Assembly: GCA_963576735.1 (NCBI GenBank)
Contig: OY755198.1
Coordinates: 9,534,535 to 9,598,534, forward strand
Source: Bedellia somnulentella
Lineage: Eukaryota; Arthropoda; Insecta; Lepidoptera; Bedelliidae
DNA: 64,000 bases
Reading direction: 5' to 3'
Made by a program: the position numbers and the translations under genes. Positions 11,125 to 22,674 of the stretch are shown here, in pieces. A model generated the notes under the pieces. That model ran no database searches and was not told where the DNA came from. It worked only from the letters and a program-made list of their open reading frames with translations. Position 1 is the first letter of the stretch, and every line of letters begins with the position of its first letter.

Positions 11125-11487
11125 ACATAAACATAACATAAACATTCACGCCGAATATCCCCGAAGGGGTTGGCAGAGGTACTAATACTTCTGAACATCA
11201 CGTGACTGTGTCACCTGGCGTTCAGAGTACCCACGTTTTGCATGGACAGTGTACTCACGAGATAGGGGGCAGGCCTATCGCCGTTTTGTACGAATACACT
11301 GTCACATGACTAAGTATAACTCAGCCATGTGGGTTTCCTCACGATGTTTTCCCTCACCGTTAACAACCATGCTAAATTACCACACATATGTCTTTAGAAA
11401 AGACAAATTGGTGCAGGCCCGACCTAGGATTTGAACACTAGTCGTTTGCACGACAACCGAGTGTTCTACCCACTGGGCTATCACGGT
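11125..11487 (-). mobile_element. SINE-B, full length
   Basis: A typical copy. The minus strand starts ACCGTGATAGCCCAGTGGGT (box A-like) with box B-like GTTCAAATCCTAGG, and ends in the (TTATG)n tail at 11125. Confidence 0.78.
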
Positions 11488-11517
11488 CAAAGGAAAAAGT
11501 ATAAAGTAACAAGAAAG

Positions 11518-11745
11518 AAGGTAATGTTAGTAGAGGACGACCTCGGAGGACACATTTGGATCAAATAGAAAATGTGCTAAAAAAGGCAGGTGTCCGCAGT
11601 ATGAAGAATAAAAGAGCATGTATGAAAAGATTGATGGATGTAAACGAAGCCAGAGAGGTTTGCCAGGATCGTACAAAGTGGCGATCGATAGTCTCTGCCT
11701 ACCCCAATGGGAACTAACGGCGTGAGAATATGTATGTATGTAACA
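11518..11745 (+). mobile_element. RTE LINE 3'-terminal fragment
   Basis: Matches the last 225 nt of the 7.8-8.9 kb element (GNVSRGRPRRTHLDQIENVL to SAYPNGN, stop, then TATGTATG). Confidence 0.8.
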
Positions 11746-11767
11746 AGAAAGTCCAAGACGCATAGTC

Positions 11768-12006
11768 GCCGTGTAGAGCCAGCTTAAAATGACACTACCC
11801 CTTTCTACCCACGGGTGTCGTACGAGCGACTAAGGGACTTTTTGAGTGGTTTATGGACGATTGAATTGTGGACCCATCACCAATGTCGCTTTATTTCTAC
11901 CATTTTGTCCCCAATCATATTCAGAAAGTGGTTCAAAAGTTTCTTAGTTTGAAGATCTGGTTACCCCTTTTTGAGATTTATGGCCGTGAATATATGCAAG
12001 TATGTA
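11768..12006 (+). mobile_element. SINE-A2
   Basis: A2 subfamily head (GCCGTGTAGAG, then TACCCACGGGTGTCGTA). Confidence 0.7.
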
Positions 12007-12101
12007 AAGTATAAGACATGTCCTCTATAACCAAGCGTGACTCGAATCGCAGAGTTTCAGAATACGACTGTCTCCTACATTCACCTTAGAGTTATTATGG
12101 T

Positions 12102-12312
12102 TATACATACATACATATACTCACGGCCATACATTTCAAAAAGGGGTAGCCAGAGCTTGATAGGGGAGAAGATGGTAGAAATAAAGTACCGCAGGTGACG
12201 GGTCTCAAACCGCATCGCCCAAAAATCACTTAAAAAGCCCCATGTCCTTAGTCTACGACACCCGTGGTGGGTAGAAAGGGGTTGTGTCATTCTAAGCCAG
12301 TACTACACGGCA
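12102..12312 (-). mobile_element. SINE-A2
   Basis: Inverted copy facing the one at 11768, with a TGCCGTGTAGTACTGGC head on the minus strand. Confidence 0.7.
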
Positions 12313-12488
12313 AATGAACTTATTTCCTCCTGAATCATGGTTATATAATACCAAATCGATTCTATTTACATATTCTAATGTGAGTAACAAAAATATTGCT
12401 GCAGTCATCTTATAAATATTATTCTACCGATTCGATATTCTTTCAATTATATTTTACCGGCTTAATGGCTTCAGTTGATGCTCGTGGC

Positions 12489-12702
12489 TTCCCAACGTAG
12501 GACATACATTCATACATATATACATATACTCACGGCTGTAAATCTTAGAAGAGGTAGCCAGAGCTCAGGAAATCGAAATTCTTCTTTCCAAAAGGCTTCC
12601 CCACGTAGGACATACATTCATACATATATACATATACTCACGGCTGTAAATCTTAGAAGAGGTAGCCAGAGCTCAGGAAATCGAAATTCTTCTTTCCAAA
12701 AG
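12489..12702 (-). repeat. Two tandem 107-bp copies of a SINE-A tail segment
   Basis: CTTCCCCACGTAGGACATAC... repeats at a 107-bp period, nearly identical in both units. It includes the (CATA)n tail of an inverted SINE-A. Confidence 0.75.
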
Positions 12703-13128
12703 TTGCCGAGGAATTTTGGCTTAGAATAGCACTTCCCCATTTCTTCCCGTGGGTGATTGTCAAAAGTCAAAAAAAAAAGTCAAAAAGTTTATTTTTCAAA
12801 ATAAAGTTAAATACTAAAATTTTTTGAACGTCAAAGATTTAAATTAATCGTTAATCCGTTGCTTCGGAAGGTGTTCGTAAAGAGAAGAAGCAACAAAGAA
12901 ACTCTTTACATTCACATTTTTGCAAAATATGGTTTGTACAATTTCAGTTTATAAACATGTTTTTACTTTACAAAAGATTTTCTATGCGACCAAACCAAAC
13001 GCTAGTTTGACATAATTAAAATAAATTGTCCATCACAAAAACCAATCACATAACGTGAGAAGAAAAATCCTCACAAGACAATTATTCCTAGGAATAACGA
13101 GGGAAGATTTATAGCTTTACAGACACGG

Positions 13129-14721
13129 TCATGAGCGCGTTGGGTCCTTGTCGTTTAAAAAATCTTGAACACTGTAGTAAGATTTCTTTAAAAGCATGGC
13201 TTTAATTGCCTTTTTAAAAGATGCCACAGGCAATTCCAATATGTCAGAAGGAAGTTTATTGAACATTTTCAGGGATAGTCCCATAAAGGAGTTACTTACT
13301 TTATTAAGTCTCCACTTCGGTACGTTAAGTTTCTCCTTATTCCGAGTGTTAACAGTATGCCTATCACTAACTTTACTAAATTGGCCTGTATTCTTTTTGG
13401 CATACATTAAATTCTCAAATATGTATTGGCAAGGGACAGTTAAAATGCCAATATCTTTAAATTTTTCGCGCAACGAATACCTCGACCTTAACATGTAAAT
13501 AGATCGGATAGCTCGCTTTTGTAAGACAAAAACTTTATGAACATCAGCCGCTTTACCCCATAATAAAATACCGTACGACATAATACTATGAAAATAACTG
13601 AAATAAACAATGCGAGCTGTTTCTATGTCTGCTATTTCTCTAATCTTACGCACGGCATACGCTGCTGAGCTCAGCCTTTTAGAAAGTGTTAGTATATGGG
13701 GTCCCCATTGCAACTTAGAATCGATTATTATCGCTAGTAATTTTGTCTCTTTTACTAATTCTACTTTTTCACTGTCAATAACAATATTGGCGTCAACTTG
13801 CCTAACATTCGGTAAAGTAAATTTAATATATTTAGTTTTTTTGGCATTCAGAACCAGGTTATTTACAGTAAACCAATGCAATACCAGTGAGATAGCTTTA
13901 TTTACGTCGTCAAGAGATGTAGAGGATCTCGCTACATTAAATATTAAAGATGTGTCATCTGCAAACATAACTATCTCAGAATACTTTTGTACCATAAATG
14001 GTAAATCATTAATATAAATCAGAAACAGTAATGGGCCAAGTATAGAACCTTGAGGAACGCCCATCTCTATTTCCGATCCTTTCGACGTGGTTCCATTAAT
14101 ATCTACCTTTAAAGTTCTTTTATCAAGATATGATGCCATTAATTTCAGTGCTTGCTCGTCAAAACCGTAATATTTAAGTTTAGTCAACGCTATTTCCTTT
14201 TTTACACAATCAAAAGCTTTTGTGAGGTCACAAAATATACCTAACGCATCCCGGGAGTTTTCCCATGAATTAAAAATATGTTTCATTAGTGACACTCCTG
14301 CATCTACAGTAGACCTACCTTTAGTAAAACCATATTGCTCGTCATGGAATATATTATTTTTATTGAAATATGAAAGCATTTGGTTGGACATGATTTTCTC
14401 GAAAACCTTACTGAGAACTGGTAAAATAGAAATAGGCCTATAGTTGGTAAAGTCCTGACTATCTCCTGATTTATGTAGTGGGATGAGCCTACTTAACTTC
14501 ATACAGTCTGGAAATTCTCCTATATCTATACATTTATTAAAAAGTATCGTTAAATGGGGAGCGATTATATTTATTATTCTGTTTATGACGAAAACTGACA
14601 TTCCTGTTATGTCTTCGGTTTTTTTAAGATTAATGGTTTTAAAATTTTTAATTATATCATTACTGTCAACATACTTGAAAGAAAACTGTGCTGTTGTTTT
14701 GGTAACATTTTGTTCCAACAA
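13129..14721 (-). pseudogene. LINE ORF2 reverse transcriptase, 530 codons
   Basis: The open frame has canonical RT blocks: PLHKSGDSQDFTNYRPISIL, QYGFTKGRSTVDA, CDLTKAFDCV, GVPQGSILGPLLFLIYINDL and the catalytic VMFADDTSLIF. A C-terminal region follows (VFVLQKRAIRSIYML, HTVNTRNKEKL, NKLPSDILELP). The RT part has no internal stop. The upstream linker and endonuclease are in other frames, so the full ORF2 is broken. Confidence 0.85.
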
Positions 14722-14928
14722 CTCAAGAGCTTTTTGGGGACATGAATTTAATTTCTCTGTTGTCTGAGTGGGGGTATTAATAAAATGATTTTCAAAAATG
14801 TCAGCAATTTGTGATCTTGACTGTATCAGTTCATTATCTAATAATAAATTGAGATCATGCGGGGACTTTAGTTTTCCAGTTTCACTGTTAATTATTTTCC
14901 AGACAGTCTTACTCTTGTTAGAAGAATT

Positions 14929-15216
14929 CTAAATTTTATGTTTTATGCATCTAGATTTAGCTTCACCACAAACTTTTTTGAAAATTTTTGAATAATTTCT
15001 GACATAAATAATAAAATCTTGGTTGAAGTTATAGGACTTTTCTCTATAAATGTTATATAGGTGATCTCTACTTATTCTAATTCCAGCGGTGGCCCATTCA
15101 GCAAAAGAGCATTTTGTATTACATAGTATTACCTTAGTTTTAAAGATTTTGTTAAATTCTGTTTTTAGCTCATTGATGAAAGAAAGACAATTCTCTAATG
15201 TTTCACTGCTTCTCAT
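14929..15216 (-). pseudogene. LINE ORF2 linker fragment
   Basis: A 95-codon frame, Lys-rich (NELKTEFNKIFKTKV, AEWATAGIRISR), between the endonuclease and RT of the same LINE. A TAG/TAA-rich gap to the RT frame shows decay. Confidence 0.6.
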
Positions 15217-15272
15217 TGGGGGGCTGATGCTAGACCTAATATTATTTTCAAATAAGCTAAGTTTTTTTTCAG

Positions 15273-15659
15273 TTATCTGTCTACATACAATTGAATTTTT
15301 TTTTCAATGGTTAATTCTAAATTTATGAATTGTCCCTTGTGGTCTGAGGTAATGCTATCAAAAAGGAAGTGACCAGAGTAGTCACAATTGCAATAAATAT
15401 TATCTAAACATGTTGCAGAGGTCGAGGTAATTCGGGTTGGCTCATTAAATACATTTAGAAGATTAAATGATTGAAAATATATTAAGATTCTCTCCTTTAC
15501 TAGACTCTCACCTAATAAGTCAACATTGAAATCCCCACAAACTACAACCTCTCTGGAGCTGCGGGAAGCCATCCCCAAGGCATCCTCCATCGCTGCTTCA
15601 AAGATGTCATAGTTACCTTTGGGTGGGCGATATACACACAAAATGATATACTTGCTCAA
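15273..15659 (-). pseudogene. LINE endonuclease C-terminal fragment
   Basis: AP-endonuclease-like motifs ILCVYRPP, VVCGDFNVDLL and TCLDNIYCN, then ITSDHKGQFI, correspond to the YRP, GDFN and SDH catalytic blocks. The N-terminal half is absent. Confidence 0.75.
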
Positions 15660-15664
15660 TTGTA

Positions 15665-15846
15665 CGAGGCAGCTAAGGGTACCGGGGCTTTATAAGTGGT
15701 TTTTGGACGATCTCTTAGAAGAATCACAACAGAAACCTTCCTTTTACAATCTTTTCCCCGATCAACTTTCAAAAGTGGCTGAAAATTTTCTTATTGTGAA
15801 GCTCTGGCTACCCTTTGTAGGGATCTATAGCCGTGAGTACATGTAT
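15665..15846 (+). mobile_element. SINE-A2, 5'-truncated
   Basis: Begins in the middle of the head and runs to the CCGTGAGTACATGTATG tail, immediately followed by the next SINE-A1. Confidence 0.65.
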
Positions 15847-15849
15847 GTT

Positions 15850-16083
15850 GCTGTGTAGTGTTGGCTTATAATAGCACTACCCCATTTCTTCCGGTGGGTG
15901 TACGTAAGAGGCGACTAACGGTATTGGGGCTTTTAAGGGATTTTTGGGCGATGCGGTTGGAGACCCATCACCAATAACCTTTATTTTACCATCTTTTCCC
16001 CACTCAACTTACCAAACGTGGCTGAGGAATTTCTAATTCCTTAGTTCTATATTATAGCCGTGAGTATATGTATGTATGTATGT
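15850..16083 (+). mobile_element. SINE-A1
   Basis: Full-length copy inserted directly at the tail of the preceding copy. Confidence 0.72.
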
Positions 16084-16284
16084 TCAACATTCAGTGCTTA
16101 GGTAAGCTGTTGAAAACAATATTTATATGATAAATATTGATGACCGTCTTTTGTCTTGTATGTTATATCTATATTTCTTATGTGTTGAAGGACTTTGAAG
16201 CTTTGCCTTGGGTAAATATGGTTTGGGAAATATAAACAGTAACGGACCATTTATCTTGTCCCTTGGTGACTAATTTGAGCTATA

Positions 16285-16447
16285 ACTAACACGATCACAT
16301 AAGTAAGCACAATTTAGCCATATGGGTTTCATCACGACGTTTTGCCGACGTCACATATGACTTTAGAAAAGGCTAATTGGTGTAGGCTCGACCCCGGATT
16401 TGAACCCTCATCGTCTGGTCGTTATTCTACCCACTGAGTTATCAAGA
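16285..16447 (-). mobile_element. SINE-B, head half
   Basis: The tRNA-like part (GGATTTGAACCC on +) is retained and the tail half is lost. Confidence 0.6.
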
Positions 16448-16558
16448 TTTTTAATTAAATTAAATGTTAGAAAATGGAACTTGTAAGTTAAATATATGTA
16501 GAATTCTTCAGCTGCGTTGTGGTAAACAGTCAGAATACCTTATAAGCCAGTGGTTATT

Positions 16559-16919
16559 ATAACATAACATAAACGTTCACGCCGAATATCCCCGAAGGGG
16601 TTGGCAGAGGTACTAATATTTCTGAACATCACGTGACTTTAGTCACCTGGTGTTCAGAGTACCCACGCTTTGCATAGGCAGTGTACTCACGTGATAGGGG
16701 GCAGGCCTATCGCCGTTTAGTACGAATACACTGGCACATGACTAAGTATAACTCAGCCATGTGGGTTTCCTCACGATGTTTTCCCTCACCGTTAACAACC
16801 ATGCTAAATTACCACACATATGTCTTTAGAAAAGACAAATTGGTGTAGGCCCCATTCGGGATTTGAACAATAGTCAATTGCACGATAACCGGTGTTCTAC
16901 CCATTGAGCTATCACATCG
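16559..16919 (-). mobile_element. SINE-B, full length
   Basis: Tail AACATAACATAAACG at left, tRNA-like head ending CTATCACATCG at right. Confidence 0.75.
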
Positions 16920-17010
16920 CCTTTCCACCTTCCATTACATCCACCTTTAATTACAAATAATAGAACATCACCAGTAAATTTCCATGAGCAACATAAGGAG
17001 TTAGATAAAG

Positions 17011-17095
17011 CATGCATACTCATGGCTATAAATCAGAAAATTCTTCAGCCACTTTTGGAAGTTAAGTGGGGAAAAGATTGTAAAATAAATGTTTT
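17011..17095 (-). mobile_element. SINE-A tail fragment
   Basis: Matches the last third of the family (CATACTCATGGCTATAAATC, CAGCCACTTTTGGAAG). Confidence 0.5.
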
Positions 17096-17234
17096 TCTTT
17101 CAATCATTGGTGTGGGATTGTAAGTAAACGGTTTTTTTATATTTTTTTACGAAGAAACACAGAAAGATATCTACGAATACTTAAGATTTAAGAAATGTGA
17201 TTAATATCTTCCTGATGCAGATCAATGAAATCTC

Positions 17235-17300
17235 ATATTCCAGCAAGATGGTGCTCCGGCTCATAACAGTAGGAGAACAGCCGAGTATGCACCCAATGCA
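17235..17300 (+). pseudogene. DDE transposase motif remnant
   Basis: The + frame reads IFQQDGAPAHNSRRTAEY, the typical second-Asp block of Tc1/mariner-like transposases. Nothing else of the gene was recognised. Confidence 0.5.
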
Positions 17301-17445
17301 TGTAAACATGTATGCATGTAAACGCGATGATGTATTAAGTAAATCTGCGTCATTCAAACGTGCAAAAACGTGCACATGCGTTTTTTACACGCTGTATCAA
17401 CCTCTTAGTCCGACCAAGTATACAGCCACCATAGACAACGTCACA

Positions 17446-18320
17446 TTAGTTTATTCTGGACAATATAAGAGACTCACTTAGTCGAACACGCAAATCCGTA
17501 CTAAGGTAATCTCGCAACAGAATTTTCAGACGAAAGAAACAATTCCTGACTACTTCTAGGATATGGAAATCAAACCTTAGTTCCACGTCCATAATTAAAC
17601 CAAGGTTTTTAGTTTCCGTCACTCTCTCTATGGGTTGGCCCAAAATGGCAATTATTAATAGCGAGGATACCCTGAGCATTACGAATTTGACTTTTAGTAC
17701 CAAGCACTTAGTACTTGGACTTACAGGGATTCAGGACCAGACCTTAAGTTCTTATCAGACCAGGCCGCAAAGTTCCGCATTATTGGCTTTAACAGATTTT
17801 ACTGTATCAGCAGGAGTCGTCGAGGTGTAATGCTGTAAATCGTCAGCATAAAGGTGATAATGACAATATTTAATGCTAGATACTATATTGGAGCTGTACA
17901 GAATAAATAATAGCGGTCCCAGATGCTTCCTTGTGCCACCCCCCTCGTAAATTCACTTAGCAAAGAACGCAGTGAGGTTCCATTTGTCCTACGTAGCTCA
18001 ACCTTTTGCGCCCAATCCTTCAAATAACTGTCAAACCATTTTACCACTGTGTTGTCAAAGCCGTAATACGACATCTAAGATAAAAACAAGGGTCTAAAAA
18101 TGATGTCAAAGGCTCGCGAAATATCTAAAATTATAAGCACAGTACTTTTTCCTACATCTCTAGCTATTAATACATTATCTACTACATCAAATAGTGCAAT
18201 AGCCGTAGAACGACTTTTGCGAAAACCCAATTGTAGTTCTGGCAGAACCTTCCAAATACTTTGCTAGTTGTTTATAAACGACCTTTTCTAATATGTTCGA
18301 TATACAAGGTAAGATACTAA
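17446..18320 (-). pseudogene. LINE RT fragments, same family as the 36.7-38.6 kb ORF2
   Basis: Minus-strand pieces: MSYYGFDNTVVKWFDSYL then FTRGVAQGSI (18074-17883), and a downstream VELRFDFHI..LRVRLSESLILSRIN piece (17703-17446). These align with SKMAYYGFDIATIHWFDSYL and LPRGVPQGSILG at 38.4-38.6 kb. Several stops and shifts. Confidence 0.65.
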
Positions 18321-18336
18321 TTAGGCGGAGTTCAGA

Positions 18337-18495
18337 TTTTTATTTTTATTATATTTTTTATTAAATTTAAACTTTATACTATATGTGTTAAGTAAAATTG
18401 GTTCTCGCGATACAGGCTTAGCCTAGTGCGAGGGCAAATGTAAACTTAAATTGTAAATTTGTATTTTTGGTAAATAAAGAAGTTTTTTTTTTTTA
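18337..18495 (+). mobile_element. Possible LINE 3'-UTR remnant
   Basis: AT-rich start, then GGTTCTCGCGATACAGGCTT, AATAAA and a run of T. It looks like a retroelement 3' end, but the family was not identified. Confidence 0.35.
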
Positions 18496-18602
18496 GATTC
18501 TAAGATAGGATAAGGCATTTTCGGCACAGGAGTTACTGATGCAGTCTTCTATGAAGTCGGGAAAGTATGCGTCTCAATACACCTGTTTATGATCATAAAT
18601 AT

Positions 18603-18832
18603 TACATAACATAAAAGTTCACGCCGTTTATCCCCGAAGGGGTTGGCAGAGGTACGAATACTTCTGAACTCATATGGCAGCGCCATCTAGTGTCCAGAGA
18701 AGGTACCCACGTTTTGCTTAGACAGTGTACTCACGTGATAGGGGGCAGGCCTATAGCCGTTTTGTACGAATACACTGTCACATGACTAAATACAACTCAG
18801 CCATGTGGGTTTCCTCACGATCTTTTCCCTCA
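18603..18832 (-). mobile_element. SINE-B, partial
   Basis: Variant with GGCAGCGCCATCTAGTGTCC in place of the usual CACGTGACTTTGTCACC. The head is missing. Confidence 0.68.
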
Positions 18833-19430
18833 CTAATGTCTCTAATGTCACCTAATGTCTAAAGTTGTGTCTTGTGTAGCATGTCAATAGTTATTTGGTC
18901 AATATCCTTAGCGTTAGTCTTTATTTGAGTCATAATCTTAGATTTATTAGATAAAATCACTGTTTACAAAGTAAAAGTAGAGTTTCCGTATCTGTTATAT
19001 TCAAAGTATTTCATATCTGATATAGTTAAGGAAGTTTTTCCAACAATAAAATAATGCTTATGAGTAGCCCTTTCAAAGGCTATTTTAAAATACATGTAAT
19101 TTTTATATCACTTTCTCTAGGTTCAATTCTCGGTTAAGGTAGGCGATTAAAAAAAACTGTGAATGCAGTTCTACTTATTATTAAAAATAAAACGATGTTT
19201 TCTTTCAGTAAAATAACCTTTAATATTTTAGGTACTTTCCCTCCGTGTGGCATCTTCGTGGGACGCCCGGTATATAGATTATCTTATACTCTTGTTAGAA
19301 ATAACATCTATAACTAAACGCCAAACACCTATATTAATCATTTAAAATATTTAGTCTCTATGACTCTGAACAGCGGTTAATGAATCTTATCAATGAAATA
19401 TTGAGTACCTACTCGCGCAAACTAAATATT
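18833..19430. other. No gene recognised
   Basis: AT-rich sequence without ORFs, motifs or repeat matches that I can support. Confidence 0.3.
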
Positions 19431-19431
19431 A

Positions 19432-19599
19432 AGCAGAATACACAGTGAGCCCGCCGCGCCGGGCCGGAAACATTGCCCAACGACACAACCCGGTCTTCTG
19501 TGTTGAAAGATTTATGTCCAACCTATGTATGAAACTAAAGCGCCGACATAAAGTTACCGACATACGTCGGTGGCCCGGCGGGCTCAATCAGTTTTGCGC
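19432..19599. mobile_element. MITE-D, diverged copy
   Basis: Starts AGCAGAATACACAGTGAGCC and ends with GGCCCGGCGGGCTCA. The internal sequence matches the copies in genes B and C (TGTTGAAAGA, CCTATGTATGAAA). Confidence 0.65.
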
Positions 19600-19805
19600 C
19601 TTAATTGACCGTACTATTCCTAGATCACCGCTACTTTGATTTAGTGAAATTTTCGATCATGTATACCAAAATACACCAACAAAGAACAAAAAACGGCCCG
19701 CCCAAACAGTTCTTTTTTATAAGGTAAGCACTGTTTCACTGACAGAAGCTCTTAAGAAAATGCGGTAAGGTCGATAATTGTAGAAAAATAAATATTTAAT
19801 TGTCA

Positions 19806-20195
19806 AACATACATACATATACTCACGCCGTTGATTCCCATTGGGGTAGGCAGAGACTATCGATCGCCACTTTGTACGATCCTGGCAAACCTCTCTTGCT
19901 TCGTCTACATCCATCAATCTTTTCATACATGCTCTTTTATTCTTCATACTTCGGACGCCTGCCTTTTTGAGCACACTTTCAATTTGGTCCAAGTGTGTCT
20001 TTCGAGGCCGTCTTCTTCCACATTATCTTCCACATTAGCTCTATAGATACCTTTTACCAATTTCCTATCATCCATCCTCTCGATGTGCCCAAACCACCTC
20101 AACATTCCTTTTTCTATCTTACTTACAATATCACCTTTTACACCACACCTTTCACGAATCACGTCATTCATTACATTACATTACAAACTTTTCTG
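19806..20195 (-). mobile_element. RTE LINE 3' fragment
   Basis: Minus-strand coding from MNDVIRERCGVKGDIVSKI through GHIERMDDRKLVKGIYRANV to SAYPNGN, with one frameshift near 19970. The (CATA)n tail is at 19806. Confidence 0.78.
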
Positions 20196-20354
20196 AGGGA
20201 CTTTATTATTATTATTATTGTTAAACAGTCTTATCATTCTGCGGTCCATTTTTGTGCGTTGAATTTGTATGGAGTGCGGCATCTTTGGTATAAATGATCG
20301 AAGAGTGAAACTCTTAAACTACAAAACTATTTTTATTTTACTCTATCTAATTAC

Positions 20355-20498
20355 CAACATACATACATATACTCACCAGCGCCAGACTTTCAGAGCTACA
20401 AACTCCGCAGCCACATTTAAAAGTAGTTAGGGGCAAGTTGGTAGAAATGAAGTACCGTTGGTGATGGGTCTCCAACCACATCACCCAATATAATATAT
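20355..20498 (-). mobile_element. SINE-A2, tail half of an interrupted copy
   Basis: Continues at 21108 after an insertion of about 610 bp. Confidence 0.6.
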
Positions 20499-21107
20499 AA
20501 AAACCTTACCTGTAGATACTGGTAATCCGTTTTATCATTATTTATTTCCTTTTTGCTAGTCTTCTGCGATTTTTATCATTATTTAGTTCCTTTTTGTTAC
20601 TTTTCTGAGATTTGTCGATAGAATCTTTATTTCTGTGTTTTATTTTATTGTTTATATTGTGTTTTTTATTTTATTACATTTTATTTTGTATTTTTTATGA
20701 CAACGACGGAGCTGAGAGTTGGCAAATTTTTATTTTATCTTAAACTTTTCTTTAGTGAACAATTTTATTATTCACTAGTAAATTGAAGAGGACATAGGGA
20801 TTACTATACCCTAATCTGGTGACCTATAATTTTCATCTGGCCTTATATGAAACCGACTTTTGGACACCGCCGTTTTGTGCTGGACTAATCCTTGTCATCT
20901 CTCAAGTACAAGATCACCGCTGGCGGACCATCAGTAAATAATCTTATTACTGTTATTATTATTTATTCTGATATGTTGTGTATATCTAATTTTTAATAAA
21001 CTGGTGTAACTATTTATTTGTTTTATTAGTCTCTGCTCTCCGGGTTTCGTGTCTTAAGTCTTATTTCCGTAAAGGGATTAAGACTTACGACACGTAACGT
21101 TACACCA
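20499..21107. mobile_element. Unidentified insertion in a SINE-A2
   Basis: It splits one SINE-A2 into 20355-20498 and 21108-21192. It contains AATAAA at about 20995 followed by GGGTTTCGTGTCTTAAGTC, and ends near ACGTAACGTTACA, which is compatible with a solo LTR. Termini and target duplication are not clear. Confidence 0.35.
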
Positions 21108-21192
21108 AAAACCACTTCAAAAGTCCCTTAGACACTCGTACGACACCCATGGGTAGAAAGGGGTAGTGACATTCCAAGCCGACACTATACGA
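21108..21192 (-). mobile_element. SINE-A2, head half of the interrupted copy
   Basis: CCACTTCAAAAGTCCC through GTAGTGACATTCCAAGCCG. Confidence 0.55.
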
Positions 21193-21247
21193 TATTTTTA
21201 TTATCTATCTAATCATACTTATCACCAATACAGCTTGATATTTAGCC

Positions 21248-21446
21248 AACATACATACATACATATACTCACGCCATTAGTTCCCATTGGGGCAGGCAGA
21301 GACTATCGATCGCCACTTCGTACGATCCTGACAAACCTCTCTAGCTTCGTTTACATCCATTAATCTTTTCATACTTGCTCTTTTATTCTTCATACTTCGG
21401 ACGCCTGCCTTTTTGAGCACACTCTCAATTTGGTCCAAGTGTGTTC
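21248..21446 (-). mobile_element. RTE LINE 3'-terminal fragment
   Basis: Minus-strand C-terminus (LDQIESVLKKAGVRSMKN to SA..PNGN). ATATTTAGCCAA occurs on both sides, a 12-bp target-site duplication. Confidence 0.75.
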
Positions 21447-21480
21447 AATATTTAGCCAAGAACATAATAATTTAGTTAAG

Positions 21481-21725
21481 CATACATACATATACTCACG
21501 GCTATAAATCCCAGGAAGGGGTAGCCAGAGGAAAAGAATTAGAAATACCTCAGCCACTTTTGGAAATTTTAGTGGGAAAAAGATGGTAAAATAAAGGTTG
21601 TTGGTGATGGGTCTCCAACCGCATCGTCCAAAAATCCTTTCAAAGCCCCAATACCGTTAGTCGCCTCTTACGTACACCCACCGGAAGAAATGGGGTAGTG
21701 CTATTCTAAACCGACACTACACAGC
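21481..21725 (-). mobile_element. SINE-A1
   Basis: Full-length inverted copy ending TGCTGTGTAGTGTCGG on the minus strand, about 430 bp upstream of the gene A TATA box. Confidence 0.75.
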
Positions 21726-22155
21726 AAAATCTTAAATGTTACATAACTTTGTCTTAATTGAAAACTTTGTTTGGGAAGTGAAAGTGAAACATCTAACTAA
21801 TTAGCTTTTTGGTTAGTTTTAAAACTAAATTGTATTTAGGAAACAATTCTTGATAAGACCCGTAATCTATGCCGTAATACTAAAACAAAACATAATATAG
21901 AACCTTGAATACTAAAATCAAAACAATACTAAATCATCACCATTCTAAAACCATGAAGAAACCAGTTTTATTTTGAAAATGAGTTGAAAATGTTTATTTT
22001 AAATTTCATATACTAAAATGCTTTTTAATGTATCACAGATAAAATTGATATGATTTTGTTTCGTTCTAATAATATTTTTGTTTTAGAATCTTAAATTAGA
22101 AAACTGGTTAATATAGAGTTCAGTGCCGTATAGAGTATTAAGCCAAGAGGTTTAG

Positions 22156-22191
22156 TATATAACGAAAAAGATTCAACCATAAGTCATCAGT
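22156..22191 (+). promoter_or_regulatory. Core promoter of silk-like gene A
   Basis: A TATATAA box lies at 22156-22162 and a TCAGT arthropod initiator at 22187-22191. The putative +1 A at 22189 is 33 nt from the start of the TATA box. The TATA-to-initiator spacing is within 1 nt of that in the three paralogues. A further shared element, AATATTTTTGTT, sits upstream at 22071-22082. The role is inferred from conservation among paralogues and standard core-promoter geometry. Confidence 0.75.
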
Positions 22192-22218
22192 TCATTGCCT
22201 CAGCGTGAAATAGAAAAA
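22189..22218 (+). other. Non-coding exon 1 of gene A
   Basis: This is a 30-nt leader from the predicted initiator to a GTAAGC donor at 22219. It begins with the sequence TCAGTTCATTGCCTC, which is also found in gene D. Intron 1 (22219-24838) contains degraded RTE pieces, MITE-E, a 3 x 139-bp tandem repeat and a SINE-B. Confidence 0.65.
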
Positions 22219-22397
22219 GTAAGCTCAGTTTTTTAATAGTTTTGGTTAAAGAAATGTTATATACGACTGGTGTTTTGGTGTGGTGAAATCGGTTATTTTT
22301 GACGATAAAAAGTGATTTGGCAGTGATTTTGAGGTATCGAAATTTGGACGTTTTAAAGAATCTTTTAGATTTCTTGGAAATAAGTAAAAGTTAAGAT

Positions 22398-22490
22398 GGT
22401 TACGGTGATGTGATTGAAGAAAGGAAGGATGATAGTGAGTTGGTTAAAGAGATTGATGTAGGTAAAGTCAAAATTGATGGTAATCTAAAT
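22398..22490 (+). pseudogene. Degraded RTE coding remnant in gene A intron 1
   Basis: Reads DVIEERKDDSELVKEIDVGKV, similar to RMDDSKLVKEIYRANV of the RTE ORF. A second remnant of the same ORF lies at about 23088-23210. Both are badly mutated. Confidence 0.4.
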
Positions 22491-22674
22491 AAAATACCAC
22501 CATAGGGACACTATTTAGATCATAATGAGATTGTGCTAAAAACTGGACATTTACCAGGAGCATCAAGAGTTTTATCAGGGTTGCAAAAAATTCAAAATTA
22601 CATTAAGTTTTTTGTCCCGAATAAAGTACTAGATGCAAAGATTTTTGAAGTAATTATAATTGTGAAAAGACTAA

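Larger units (their letters stand above)
12763..15660 (-). mobile_element. jockey/CR1-group LINE, 5'-truncated
   Basis: Minus-strand EN remnant, linker and RT in order. The 3' UTR may end at the AAAGTCAAAAAAAAAAGTCAA-like run near 12764. The 5' end is cut at 15660, where SINE-A copies begin. Confidence 0.75.
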
